Assembly: GCF_030490285.1 (NCBI RefSeq)
Contig: NZ_CP129884.1
Coordinates: 3,534,001 to 3,598,000, forward strand
Reading direction: 5' to 3'
DNA length: 64,000 nt
From: Methylomonas montana
Lineage (GTDB): Bacteria; Pseudomonadota; Gammaproteobacteria; Methylococcales; Methylomonadaceae
In this document: positions 17,909-27,531 of the stretch, piece after piece
How positions within the stretch are numbered: position 1 is the stretch's first letter
Layout: each line of letters starts with the position of its first letter
Position numbers and translations under genes: made by a program
Notes under the pieces: generated by a model
Told to the model about the DNA's origin: nothing
Database searches by the model: none
The model's input: only the letters and a program-made list of their open reading frames with translations

Positions 17909-18790
17909 ATGCGTTATCGAGTCACTCATACCACCACATATCGCTATCACCAGCCGGTAGGATTGTCCTATAACGAAGTCCGGATGCAGCCGCGCCCCTG
18001 CCCCAACCAGCAATTGCTAAGTTCGAGCCTGCGCATCGCCCCCCAACCCAGCGATTATCGGACCCGAACCGATTTTTTCGGCAATCAGGTGGTCTGGTTT
18101 TCGATCCGCGAACCGCATCGGGAATTCCTGGTCACCGCGGTGAGCGAAGTGCAGGTGTTTCCGCAGCCGGTGCAGCTGGACTTCAGCCACGGCATGAGTT
18201 GGGAGGCGGTCAAGGAAACGCTGAGGACCGACAGGAGCGAACCTACGCTGGAAGCCAGGCAATACGCACTGGACTCGCCGTTCATCGCCGCCGATGCCGA
18301 TCTGGCCGATTACGCTCAAGCCTCGTTCTCCCCCGGCAAAACACTGATCGAAGCGATACACGACCTGATGCAACGCATCCATCGCGACTTCACCTTCGAC
18401 CCGGAATTCACCAATCTTGCCACGCCTTTGGCCACCGTGCTGGAACACCGGCGCGGGGTCTGTCAGGACTTCGCCCACCTCGCCATCGGCTGCATCCGCT
18501 CGCAAGGCCTGGCAGCTCGCTATGTCAGCGGTTACATCGAAACCTTGCCGCCGCCGGGTAAGAAAAAACTGGTCGGCGCCGACGCCTCGCACGCCTGGTT
18601 CTCAGTGTACTTGCCGGATCTGGGCTGGATGGATTTCGACCCTACCAACAACCAACTGCCCGGCGACCGACATATCATCGTCGCTTGGGGCCGCGACTAT
18701 AGCGACGTGACGCCTTTGAAAGGGGTGATTTTCGGCGGTCAAAACCATGAATTAAAAGTGGCGGTGGAAGTAGCAAATTTGGGAGCATAA
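17909..18790 (+). CDS. Transglutaminase-like cysteine protease
   Basis: A 293-residue COG1305-type protein. It has the N-terminal beta domain usual for this family (MRYRVTHTTTYRYHQPV) and a papain-like core with catalytic Cys in RRGVCQDFAHLAIG (about residue 190), His in DASHAWFSVYLP and Asp in WMDFDPTNN. No signal peptide is present, so it is cytoplasmic. AAGGA precedes the ATG and the gap to the fused ATP-grasp gene is nine bases, so they are co-transcribed. In this gene neighbourhood such enzymes are thought to cleave or transfer the peptides made by the ATP-grasp partners, with Anbu as a second protease. The chemistry is inferred. Confidence 0.9.
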   Translation: MRYRVTHTTTYRYHQPVGLSYNEVRMQPRPCPNQQLLSSSLRIAPQPSDYRTRTDFFGNQVVWFSIREPHREFLVTAVSEVQVFPQPVQLDFSHGMSWEAVKETLRTDRSEPTLEARQYALDSPFIAADADLADYAQASFSPGKTLIEAIHDLMQRIHRDFTFDPEFTNLATPLATVLEHRRGVCQDFAHLAIGCIRSQGLAARYVSGYIETLPPPGKKKLVGADASHAWFSVYLPDLGWMDFDPTNNQLPGDRHIIVAWGRDYSDVTPLKGVIFGGQNHELKVAVEVANLGA

Positions 18791-19018
18791 TTTTCGCCAT
18801 GCCACACTAGCTTGTTAGTTCCAGGGACCACAACTGCCGCGCTATACCTCTATCTCTATCCCCTTCATCAACAGCATTCCGCGACCGATTTCCAGATATT
18901 GATTACGTCCTTACATTACAGACACTCAACCCGTGACAACACATGGTATTTCATGAGATAAACTGGCCGGCCTATTCTCCTGATTTCTGTAAGCATTAAC
19001 CTACAAAAAGATAATCCA

Positions 19019-22000
19019 TTGCGACATTTATTGACCCGTGCCGGCGCCAGAATAGTAGGATTGGCCATTGTCTATGCGCTAGTCGCGAAACTGGTGTTGG
19101 CGTTTTTTGCGGCAAATTATTTGGTTTCCGTCATCTGGCCCTCCAGCGGCATCGCGCTGGCAGCTTTGCTCTTGGACGGCAAAAAACTCTGGCCCGGCGT
19201 ATTCCTCGGCGCATTGGCCGGCAATCTATGGGCAGGCAGTTCGGTTGCGCAAGCTTTGCCGATAGCGGGTGGCAATACCCTGGAAGCCTTGGCCGTTTGC
19301 TATTTGCTGGGGACGCTGGCTAGCAAGCTGCAACAGCCGCGCGATTACCTGCGCTGGTTATTTGCAGCGGGGTTAGCTTCCGGTATCGCCGCCATCATCG
19401 GTTCCTCGGCCTTATGGTATTCCGGCGCTATATCGGAACGGCAATGGCCAAGCAACCTGGCCTATTGGTGGATGGGCGATACGCTGGGCATCACCATCGT
19501 GGCGCCGTTGATTCTGATGTGGCGGCAACCTATCAGCTTCGTCTGGAGTCGGCTACAAGCCTGGCACATGGCGATTTATTTGCTTACGGCATTTCTGATA
19601 GGACAAATGGTCTTTTTGCAATGGCCGTTTGATCTTGGCCACTATGGTAAAGCATTTTATATGTTCGCCTTTTTGGTCTACGGCGCGCTGCATTTTGGCT
19701 TGCACGGCACCTTGATTCTGATAGGCATGGTCACGCTGCAAAGTATGTTCAGCGTCATTCTGCAAGTCGGCTATTTTGCAGCCGACAGTGGCGAAACCGG
19801 ATTGATACTGCATTGGTCGTTCCTGTTGATGATGTCCAGCATAGGGATTCCACTGGCGCTGGCCTTTGTGCAACATAAACACGCCGAACAGAACATAAAA
19901 GCCATTAGCGACTTCAATCGGCAAATTCTGCAATCGTTACAGGAAGGCGTGGTAGTCTACGATATTCACGGCCGCTTCAAACTGTGGAATCGCTTTATGG
20001 AAAAGCTCAGCGGCATCGCCGAAGCCGAGTGCTTGGGCAAGTCGCCGCTGCATGTGTTTCCCTGGCTAGCGAAAACCACGCTGCCCCAAGGCATGCAAAA
20101 AGCACTAGCCGGAGAAACCGTCAGTCATGCCCCCTTTATGTCCAGCACAGGCATCTGGATCAGCACAGTGCAAATGCCGTTGCGCGACGAACAGGAACGT
20201 ATCGTCGGCGTGATCGAGCTGATTAACGATGAGTCGCTGCACATTGAATTCGGCAAATCCCTGTCGGCCAGCGAATCGCGCTTCCAAAGCATTCTCGACA
20301 ACACACCCGCGGTCATTTACAGCAAGGACCGGAACGGAACCTATCTGCTGATCAACCGCCAATTCGAAAAGCTGTTCAACATCGACAATGAGACTATCAG
20401 AGGCAAACGCGATACTGATCTGTTTCCGCCAGACCAAGCCCGCGCACTTCGTGAGAACGATTTCCTGGTATTGAATACCGGTCAAGCACGGATATTTGAA
20501 GAACAAGTCTCTCATTGGAACGGCGAAACCCGCATTTATTTGTCGCATAAATTTCCATTACGCAATCCGCAAGGCGAAATTTATGCGGTGTGCGGCATCT
20601 CCTCCGACATCAGCGAACGCAAACAAGCGGAGAAAATGCTGCAAGAAAGCGAGCTGCGCTGGAAGTTTGCGTTGGAAAGCGGCGGCGACGGCGTTTGGGA
20701 CTGGGATCTGGCGACCGGCAAAGCATTTTATTCGCCGCGCTGCATGGAAATCCTGGGTTTGAACGAGCAGGATCGAAACTACAATTACCGCAATTGGCAA
20801 GACACCATACACCCGGAAGATCATGCCCGGATGATGGCCGATTTACAGGCGCATCTGGAAAACCGTAGCGCGCGCTTCCACAACGAACATCGGGTCAGAC
20901 AAGCCAATCAGCAATGGCGCTGGATCCTGACTCGCGGCCTGGTAGTCAGCCGCGATGCGAACGGCAAAGCCCAGCGCATGATCGGCACTCAGACCGATAT
21001 TACCGAACGCAAGCAGTTGGAATGGACCCAACTCGCCAAGATTGTCGATGGCTCGCCGGAAGCAATGTTGCTGGTCGGCGCTAACGGCAACATCAAACTG
21101 GCCAACTCACCTGCCGCGAGGATATTTGGCTATCCGCTTGACGAGTTGATCGGCACCAAAGTCGACAGCCTGGTGCCGCATGCCGCCCGACCCGGCCACG
21201 ACCGGCAACGCGCGCATTTCGTGAGCGATAACAAGGCCAGACCGATGAATGCCAGCCGCGACTTGAAAGCCTTGCGCCGCGACGGCAGCGAATTTCCAGT
21301 GGAGATCAGTCTAACGCCCATCGATATCGATAATCAGCGGGCCATCATCGTCTCGGTGCTGGATGTTAGCGAACGCAAACGGGTTGAACACGAAATGCAG
21401 TTGATGGCGATGATCTATCAGGCCATCGGCGAGGCCGTGATGGTGGCGGATGCGAATAATCGCATCATTGCCATCAATGAGGCATTTACCCGCCTAACCG
21501 GCTACACGGAACTGGACGCGATCGGTCAATCCACCAATCTGCTGAAATCCGGCCGTCATGACCCGGATTTCTATCAACCGATGTGGCACTCGCTGGCGCT
21601 CACCGGGCATTGGCAGGGCGAAATCTGGAACAAACGCAAAAACGGCGAGATTTACCACGAGTGGCTGGTGATCAACACCATTTATGGCAGCAATGGCAGC
21701 GTGGAACGCCGTGTGGGCATGTTCTCGGAAATCACCGAGCAAAAGCAGGTCGAACAAACCATCTGGCGGCAGGCTAACTTTGATCCGCTCACCGACCTGG
21801 CCAATCGGCGCATGTTCCAGGACCGTTTGAGCCAGGAAATCAACAAAGCCCAGCGCGACGGCAACAGCCTGGCGGTGATGCTGCTGGATCTGGATCATTT
21901 TAAGGAAGTCAACGACACCCTGGGCCACGGCATGGGTGACACATTGTTGCAAGAAACCGCCAAACGCATCCTCAGTTGCGTACGCAAGGTGGACACCGTG

Positions 22001-23158
22001 GCCCGCCTGGGCGGCGACGAATTTACCATCATACTAGGCGATCTGGACTCGGGCGTCAGCGCCGACCGAGTAGCGCAGGCGATCTTGCGAAAGCTTGCCG
22101 ATCCGTTCCGCCTAGGCGATGAGCAAGCCTATATCTCGGCCAGCATCGGCATCACACTATATCCACAAGACGCCAAAGAGGCCGAGCAATTGGTCAAAAA
22201 CGCCGACCAAGCCATGTATTCCGCCAAACAACAGGGCCGCAACCGTTACAGTTACTTTACCCTAGAAATGGAACAAGCCGCGCAAAACCGGATGCGCTTG
22301 ACCAACGATTTACGTCAGGCGCTTGCCCAACAGCAATTTCGGGTGGTTTATCAGCCGATCGTCGCGTTGAATAGCGGCCATATCCACAAAGCCGAAGCGC
22401 TGATTCGCTGGCAACATCCCAGCCGCGGCATGATCAGTCCAGTCGAATTCATACCGCTTGCGGAAGAAACCGGTTTGATCGTCGATATCGGCAACTGGGT
22501 ATTTCACACCGCGGCGACGCAGGCAGCCGAATGGCGCGCCAACTACCAAGCGAACTTTAAAATTGCGGTGAATAAATCGCCGGTACAATTCATCCGTAGC
22601 GCTGAAGGTGGCAACGACTGGATCAGTTATCTACAACAACAAGGCATGTCCGGGCAAAGCATCGTCGTTGAAATTACCGAAAGCCTGTTGCTGGACGCGG
22701 ACAGCACCGTGCGTGAACATTTATACGCCTATCGCGACGCCGGTATCCAGGTGGCGATCGACGACTTTGGTACCGGTTATTCCTCGCTATCCTATTTGAA
22801 AAAATTCGATATCGATTATCTGAAGATCGATCAATCCTTTACCCGCAATTTGGCCGCCGGTTCCAGCGACCATGCCTTGTGCGAGGCCATCATCGTGATG
22901 GCGCACAAACTGGGGCTACAAGTAATCGCCGAAGGCATTGAAACCCAACAACAGCTGGATCTGCTGACGGCGGCCGGCTGCGATTATGGTCAAGGCTATT
23001 TGTTCTCCAAACCGCTGCCCGCCGCTGAATTTGTCCTATTGTTCGATACGGAAGCGCAGCCATCGGCACAAACCTCGACAAAACCGGCGGCAAGATCGGC
23101 AACCCGCGCTGATTCCAGCATTTCCAAACTGTTCGCTTCCGACAAATCGGTGGATTGA
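19019..23158 (+). CDS. MASE1-PAS(x5)-GGDEF-EAL cyclic-di-GMP protein
   Basis: A 1379-residue inner-membrane signalling protein. Residues 1-290 form a MASE1 multi-helix sensor (SVIWPSSGIALAALLL, WWMGDTLGIT). Five PAS/PAC units follow (about 300-930), each ending in ERK-type linkers. A GGDEF domain with intact RLGGDEF and an upstream RKVD inhibitory I-site is followed by an EAL domain with EALIRWQHP, NKSPVQF, EITES, DDFGTGYSSL, KIDQSF and EGIE all present. Both synthesis and hydrolysis of cyclic-di-GMP are thus possible. The start is a TTG at 19019 with no strong ribosome-binding site and could be a little off. The 228-bp gap before it has no recognised element. Confidence 0.9.
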   Translation: MRHLLTRAGARIVGLAIVYALVAKLVLAFFAANYLVSVIWPSSGIALAALLLDGKKLWPGVFLGALAGNLWAGSSVAQALPIAGGNTLEALAVCYLLGTLASKLQQPRDYLRWLFAAGLASGIAAIIGSSALWYSGAISERQWPSNLAYWWMGDTLGITIVAPLILMWRQPISFVWSRLQAWHMAIYLLTAFLIGQMVFLQWPFDLGHYGKAFYMFAFLVYGALHFGLHGTLILIGMVTLQSMFSVILQVGYFAADSGETGLILHWSFLLMMSSIGIPLALAFVQHKHAEQNIKAISDFNRQILQSLQEGVVVYDIHGRFKLWNRFMEKLSGIAEAECLGKSPLHVFPWLAKTTLPQGMQKALAGETVSHAPFMSSTGIWISTVQMPLRDEQERIVGVIELINDESLHIEFGKSLSASESRFQSILDNTPAVIYSKDRNGTYLLINRQFEKLFNIDNETIRGKRDTDLFPPDQARALRENDFLVLNTGQARIFEEQVSHWNGETRIYLSHKFPLRNPQGEIYAVCGISSDISERKQAEKMLQESELRWKFALESGGDGVWDWDLATGKAFYSPRCMEILGLNEQDRNYNYRNWQDTIHPEDHARMMADLQAHLENRSARFHNEHRVRQANQQWRWILTRGLVVSRDANGKAQRMIGTQTDITERKQLEWTQLAKIVDGSPEAMLLVGANGNIKLANSPAARIFGYPLDELIGTKVDSLVPHAARPGHDRQRAHFVSDNKARPMNASRDLKALRRDGSEFPVEISLTPIDIDNQRAIIVSVLDVSERKRVEHEMQLMAMIYQAIGEAVMVADANNRIIAINEAFTRLTGYTELDAIGQSTNLLKSGRHDPDFYQPMWHSLALTGHWQGEIWNKRKNGEIYHEWLVINTIYGSNGSVERRVGMFSEITEQKQVEQTIWRQANFDPLTDLANRRMFQDRLSQEINKAQRDGNSLAVMLLDLDHFKEVNDTLGHGMGDTLLQETAKRILSCVRKVDTVARLGGDEFTIILGDLDSGVSADRVAQAILRKLADPFRLGDEQAYISASIGITLYPQDAKEAEQLVKNADQAMYSAKQQGRNRYSYFTLEMEQAAQNRMRLTNDLRQALAQQQFRVVYQPIVALNSGHIHKAEALIRWQHPSRGMISPVEFIPLAEETGLIVDIGNWVFHTAATQAAEWRANYQANFKIAVNKSPVQFIRSAEGGNDWISYLQQQGMSGQSIVVEITESLLLDADSTVREHLYAYRDAGIQVAIDDFGTGYSSLSYLKKFDIDYLKIDQSFTRNLAAGSSDHALCEAIIVMAHKLGLQVIAEGIETQQQLDLLTAAGCDYGQGYLFSKPLPAAEFVLLFDTEAQPSAQTSTKPAARSATRADSSISKLFASDKSVD

Positions 23159-23241
23159 GCGCATCGGATATTGAACGCTTTTGGCAAAAACCCGCCAAAT
23201 TGGCTACTATCCAACTTATGCCAAATTTTCTAGGAGTATTT

Positions 23242-24297
23242 ATGCGCATCGACCTAATCCGTTTCAAGGCCGTGTTACTGAGTGGCGCGTTATTCAGCCT
23301 ACCGGCTTCTGCCCAGGACACGCCCAGCCCGCAACAAGCCCTGCAAAATTTCGGCATCGAGTCGGCGCAATTCGCCCAGCTGGAACGCGGCGAAATCGTC
23401 GGCTACGATGTCAGCGAAACCAGTCAAAAAGAACTGGCGATCGGCGTGGCGATGATCATTCCGGTGGCCTTGCCGCAAATCGTCGATTACATCAAAAGCG
23501 GCAAACTCAATGCCGGCGAGAGCGACATCATCGCCAGCGGCGCACTCACCGATAACGCCGGCATCGACGCCTTCAAGAAATTCGGCTTTACCGACAAGCA
23601 GCTCGACGAGGCCAAAGCCTTTTTAGAAGCCGAGCCCGGCGACGAATTCAATCTATCCAAAAGCGAATTCGACAGTTTGCAAAGCCTGAAAGCCGGACTG
23701 GAAAACGCCGACAACAAAACCCTGCTGAAAACCGCCAATCAAAAATATCGGGAATTTCTGCTGCAACGCTTGCAGGTCTACCGTAAAAGCGGCCTGGCCG
23801 GCATCCCTGCCTACAGCCGAGACGACGGCAGTGCCGACCCAGCCGCCGAATTGCGCAACGACGCCGTCAACAGCAAAGCCTGGGCGCGCTATTTTCCGGA
23901 ACTGCAACAAGCTTGGCTCAATTATCCGGCCACGCTGCCGGCCAATGCCACCGAGCAATTCAGCTGGCTCAATCGCCGGGTCGAAGACCGGCCCACCGCC
24001 ATCCTCAATCACCGCGTGATGGTCACCGGCGAGGCCGGCGGCATTATCGTCTCCCGGCAGTTCTACGTCGGCCATTCCTACAACTCCAGCCATGTAGTGG
24101 CCGGCGGTTTACCGTATAAAGACGGCACACTGGTGTTTTATTCGATCCGCAGCTCCACCGACCAAGTCGCCGGCATGGGCAGCAGCCTGAAACATTCGAT
24201 AGGCCGCGAGCAGATGAAAAAAGAAATGATCAAACGTCTGCAACGCCTGAATAAAGACCTAAAACGTAAACCCGCCACGGTCGCCGTCGAGCAATAA
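23242..24297 (+). CDS. Secreted or periplasmic protein of unknown function
   Basis: A 351-residue protein. The ATG at 23242 has AGGAG upstream and begins a clear signal peptide (MRIDLIRFKAVLLSGALFSLPASA-Q). No enzymatic motif is recognised. The mature protein is acidic and Ala-rich. Its C-terminal part (LNRRVEDRPTAILNHRV, then FYVGHSYNSSHVVAG and YSIRSSTDQVAGMGSS) reads as a conserved beta-rich domain seen in uncharacterised proteobacterial proteins. It follows the c-di-GMP gene by 83 bases and may share its transcript. The function is unknown. Confidence 0.6.
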   Translation: MRIDLIRFKAVLLSGALFSLPASAQDTPSPQQALQNFGIESAQFAQLERGEIVGYDVSETSQKELAIGVAMIIPVALPQIVDYIKSGKLNAGESDIIASGALTDNAGIDAFKKFGFTDKQLDEAKAFLEAEPGDEFNLSKSEFDSLQSLKAGLENADNKTLLKTANQKYREFLLQRLQVYRKSGLAGIPAYSRDDGSADPAAELRNDAVNSKAWARYFPELQQAWLNYPATLPANATEQFSWLNRRVEDRPTAILNHRVMVTGEAGGIIVSRQFYVGHSYNSSHVVAGGLPYKDGTLVFYSIRSSTDQVAGMGSSLKHSIGREQMKKEMIKRLQRLNKDLKRKPATVAVEQ

Positions 24298-24322
24298 ACT
24301 CACCCCGCCGGCCGCAAGAATG

Positions 24323-24374
24323 GCTACCCAAGCCGCATCCAATGCTAGTATTAGCCTTGAATCGCTTGGGTAGC
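24323..24374. repeat. 11-bp inverted repeat upstream of ppa
   Basis: GCTACCCAAGC and GCTTGGGTAGC flank a 30-base loop between the secreted-protein gene and the pyrophosphatase gene. It could end the upstream transcript or fold in the ppa leader. No T-run is present. Confidence 0.4.
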
Positions 24375-24431
24375 GTCCCCACCATCGTCATAATCCCTCG
24401 CAACTATTTCCGTTAACACAGAAAACTTTAG

Positions 24432-25055
24432 ATGAATATTCAACACAAAGCACACCCTTGGCACGGCATTTCCCCCGGCGACAACACGCCAGACATCGTC
24501 ACCGCTTTCATCGAAATCGTCCCATCCGATACCGTTAAATACGAAATCGACAAGGAAAGCGGCTATCTGAAAATCGACCGGCCGCAGAAATTCTCCAACA
24601 TGATTCCGACGCTGTACGGCTTCATCCCGCGCAGTTATTGCGCGGAAAAAACCGCCGATTACGCCGCCGCCCGGTCCGGCCGCCCGGTCAGCAAGGGCGA
24701 CGGCGATCCCTTGGATATTTGCGTATTGAGCGAACGCAGCGTGACCCACGGCGACATCCTGCTGCAAGCGATTCCGATCGGCGGATTCCGCTTACTGGAC
24801 GGCGGCGAAGCCGACGACAAGATCATCGCGGTGATGAAAGGCGACGAGTTCTATCGGCAATGGCGCGATGTCTCCGACTGCCCGGAATCCTATATCAACC
24901 GCCTGAAACATTACTTCCTCACCTACAAACATCTGCCCAGCGAGAAAAGCGTCTGCGAAATCACTCACGTCTACGGCCGCGAAGAGGCCCACGAGGTGAT
25001 CAAGCGCGCGATGGCGGATTATCAGTATCATTTTGGCTGCCAGGACGACGAATAG
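24432..25055 (+). CDS. ppa: Family I inorganic pyrophosphatase
   Basis: A 207-residue soluble Mg-dependent enzyme hydrolysing pyrophosphate to phosphate, which pulls biosynthetic reactions forward. It has the family I signature DGDPLDICVL (about 93-102), preceded by the YGFIPRSYC strand and followed by the DDKIIAV segment. It is longer than E. coli Ppa (176 residues), with an insertion after PRSYC and a C-terminal helix, as in a distinct family I subgroup. The next gene, an antitoxin, is unrelated. Confidence 0.92.
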   Translation: MNIQHKAHPWHGISPGDNTPDIVTAFIEIVPSDTVKYEIDKESGYLKIDRPQKFSNMIPTLYGFIPRSYCAEKTADYAAARSGRPVSKGDGDPLDICVLSERSVTHGDILLQAIPIGGFRLLDGGEADDKIIAVMKGDEFYRQWRDVSDCPESYINRLKHYFLTYKHLPSEKSVCEITHVYGREEAHEVIKRAMADYQYHFGCQDDE

Positions 25056-25184
25056 ATTTGTCTGGACATGGATGCGCCGAGCAGCAATCGGCGCATTCGC
25101 AGTTGCGTTACCTCTAGCAACGACAAGATGCAAAATAAGACCGCTCGGCGCATGCCAAGGTTTTACCAACCAAGAATTAAATCC

Positions 25185-25412
25185 ATGCACGCCGAGAAAA
25201 TCATTTTAGAAACCGATCAACAAGGCAAATTGCTGCAAATACCCAAATTGCCGCCCAATGCGCGATTGGAAACCATCTTCCTGGTACTGAATCAGTCTCC
25301 TCCACCGCCAAAGAGACGCAAGCCTTCTACGCTGATAGCCAGGAAAGGCAAAATCGTTGGCGATATCATGGCACCCGCCGCAACCGAGAGTGAATGGGAC
25401 GCTCTGAATTGA
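25185..25412 (+). CDS. VapB-like antitoxin
   Basis: A 75-residue protein starting at ATG 25185 (MHAEKIILETDQQGKLLQIPKLPPNARLE is split by several beta-strand signals). It has the size and strand-rich N-terminus of small type II antitoxins, and its last 19 bases overlap the start of a PIN-domain toxin frame, the usual vapBC layout. No clear DNA-binding fold is identifiable by eye. It may now be an orphan because the toxin gene is broken. Confidence 0.55.
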   Translation: MHAEKIILETDQQGKLLQIPKLPPNARLETIFLVLNQSPPPPKRRKPSTLIARKGKIVGDIMAPAATESEWDALN

Positions 25413-25801
25413 TACTGTTGGATACGCACATTTGGGTTCGCTGGCCAGTTGGTAACGACCCGTTGCCGGACGTTATCGTCGAGATAATAGAAACCAGCGA
25501 GACTATTGCCGTTTCGGCAATTTCGATTTGAGAAGTCATTCTGTTGCAAAAACGCCAACGCATTGAATTGCCTGTTCCGCTCAATCAATGGCTTGATGCG
25601 GCGTTGCATGGCTCCGATATTCAAGTAATCCCCATTACCAGCGAAATCGCCCACTTGGCCGGCATTTTCCCCGAACATCACAAAGACCCAGCGGACCGGC
25701 TCATCATCGCCACCAGCATCGTCAATCAAAATAAACTCATCAGCTTTGATTCGGCATTTCCGAATTATCAGGAATTGACCGACCCATTAATTACCGCTTG
25801 A
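25394..25801 (+). pseudogene. VapC-type PIN toxin with premature TGA
   Basis: From ATG 25394 the frame reads MGRSELILLDTHIWVRW (PIN strand 1 with catalytic Asp) up to AVSAISI. A TGA at 25529-25531 follows where relatives have Trp (ISxxSxWE), and the same frame then continues as EVILLQKRQRI, DPADRLIIATSI and FDSAFPNY to the natural stop at 25801. The 135-codon length and the remaining acidic residues are otherwise normal. A single TGG-to-TGA change therefore appears to have inactivated it. Sequencing error or readthrough are alternatives. Confidence 0.8.
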
Positions 25802-25914
25802 GACGGGTACTCATCACCAACCTCAATCTCTTTGAGATCAAAAGCCGGCTCCGCGTGCACCTAAGACAATTTTAATTCTTGCTGGAAGCATGACTCTTGC
25901 TAGAATCTCAAGTT

Positions 25915-26130
25915 ATGACATTTGATTATCTTAACCAGCCCAAATACTACAGAAACCGCATTGAAGCCATCGTCGAAGCCTTCTCGACGATGCAGGAAGA
26001 CCTCGACAAGGAATGCAAAGCCATCATGAAACAATGGGCCAAGCGCTAAGCGCAAATCGATCTTGGCTTAAACGAAACGTTACACCAGCATGCGATGAAT
26101 GCCGCCGTATAACACTAAGGAATCGATATC
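25915..26130 (+). pseudogene. DUF2130-family C-terminal remnant
   Basis: An ATG at 25915 opens 44 codons resembling the conserved tail of DUF2130 proteins: KYYRNRIEAIVEAFSTMQED, then MKQWAKR and a stop. After the stop the frame still reads AQIDLGLNETL and GIDI, matching the expected KQI...GI continuation at a few positions. The upstream several hundred codons of such proteins are missing. It is a decayed scrap. Confidence 0.6.
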
Positions 26131-26229
26131 AGCGAACAGACTGTCGAAAATGTCGAGCACTCTAAACAGCGCTGGGCCTGCGCCTCTCCGACGATTTCCC
26201 GAATCTTACCGAGACAAACCAGCACCGAC

Positions 26230-26556
26230 ATGAAGTCATTTTCCGTAAGTTATACCGACACCACCCCCAACCGCGCCCGCCGCCGTTTCCTAAAACTGGC
26301 CGCTGCTAGTCTGGCGACCACCAGCACGCCGGCGGCGGCGCTGTTCCGGTTGAACAATCAATGTCTCGATCCAGCCGGAACGCCGGCATCGGCCTTGGAA
26401 ACCGCGGCCTGGCAAGGCATCAATCCGGCCGACTGGTGGGATTGCCATACCCACATCGTCGGTTCCGGCGACGGCGGTAGTGGCATCACCCAAACGCCGG
26501 ATATGCATGCGCCGCTGCGGCATCCGATTCAAACTCTGCAGCATTGGGTTCTTTAG
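26230..26556 (+). pseudogene. Truncated Tat-exported amidohydrolase
   Basis: 108 codons begin with a twin-arginine signal (RRRFLKLAAASLATT). They reach the first metal-binding strand of an amidohydrolase (WWDCHTHIVGSGDGG, the HxH motif) and stop soon after (LQHWVL). Full-length relatives are several hundred residues and need further His and Asp ligands that are absent. The gene is cut short, and the next gene is on the opposite strand only 48 bases away. Confidence 0.7.
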
Positions 26557-26604
26557 CCGTAAAAACGGGTAAGTCGATAGAATGGGCTGAACAATCCGTC
26601 GCCG

Positions 26605-27516
26605 CTATCTGATCGCCCGCAATAAATTACCGTAAAACAAGGCCTTGCCGGTTTTTGTCTGCATCCAGAGTTGTTTGATTTCGATCTGATTCTTAGCGAA
26701 ACATTGCTCGGCGGCGTTTTGCAAATCCGCCAAATCCACTTTCGGCGAGTAGGTATTCAGGATTAAAAACGCGCCCGGATGCATCAAGCCGCGCGCGGTT
26801 TCGATCAAGTCGGCGAGATGATTTTCCAATTTCCATTTTTCGCCCTTGGCGCCCAGGCCCCAGGCCGGCGGGTCCATGATGATGCCGTGGTAGCGATTGC
26901 CGCGTTTCAGTTCGCGCTTGGCAAATTTCAACGCATCTTCAAGCACCCATTTGATGTCGGTTAGTCCGCTGCGCTCCCTATTTTCGTTAGCCCAACCCAG
27001 CATCTGCTTGACCGAATCCACATGCACCAGCTCCGCGCCATTGGCACGGGCCACCAGCGATGCCGCACCGGTATAGGCAAATAGGTTTAACACTTTTTGA
27101 CCAGGTTTCACCCGTGCCGCGATAAAGCGCCAATTGGCTTGCTGTTCCGGAAACAGGCCTACATGTTTGAATTTGGTGAGCTTCAAACCGAAGTGCAATT
27201 GTTGATAGGCAATATCCCAGTGCTCGGGAGCCTGCTGTTTCAAGTTTTTCCAAGTGCCTTGGGTGGACGATAGCTCCTCGAATTCCCAATCCGCCCTATC
27301 CAGCCAATCGGACCATGACCAGCCCGGTTTGAAATGGGCTTGGATATCGGGACGGATGGTAACGACTTCGCCCCAGCGCTCCAGCTTCTTGCCGTCGCCG
27401 GCATCCAGCAACTCGTAATCGGGCCAGCCGAGCGCATATTCACGTAAGTCTATTTCGGCTTGTCCTGCGCCGATGTCGCCATTGTTTGCAGCGGGCTTGC
27501 GAGGACTGATAGCCAT
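26605..27516 (-). CDS. RlmI/RlmK-like SAM-dependent RNA methyltransferase
   Basis: A 303-residue class I methyltransferase related to the 23S rRNA cytosine methyltransferases of the RlmI type. The domain order is an N-terminal beta region (YELLDAGDGKKLERWG), then motif I LNLFAYTGAASLVARANGA, VDSVKQMLGWANENRERSG, the MDPPAWG motif IV and LILNTYSP. The PUA domain of RlmI is missing. The ATG at 27516 has AAGGA just upstream and is preferred to the in-frame ATG at 27531. The target nucleotide is not defined by sequence. Confidence 0.8.
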   Translation of the reverse strand: MAISPRKPAANNGDIGAGQAEIDLREYALGWPDYELLDAGDGKKLERWGEVVTIRPDIQAHFKPGWSWSDWLDRADWEFEELSSTQGTWKNLKQQAPEHWDIAYQQLHFGLKLTKFKHVGLFPEQQANWRFIAARVKPGQKVLNLFAYTGAASLVARANGAELVHVDSVKQMLGWANENRERSGLTDIKWVLEDALKFAKRELKRGNRYHGIIMDPPAWGLGAKGEKWKLENHLADLIETARGLMHPGAFLILNTYSPKVDLADLQNAAEQCFAKNQIEIKQLWMQTKTGKALFYGNLLRAIR

Positions 27517-27531
27517 AGGTTCCTTAGCCAT

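Noticed and set aside
25502-25560. TGA in vapC as a selenocysteine codon
   Set aside because: The residue is Trp in relatives and no SECIS-like stem is evident; a nonsense change is simpler.
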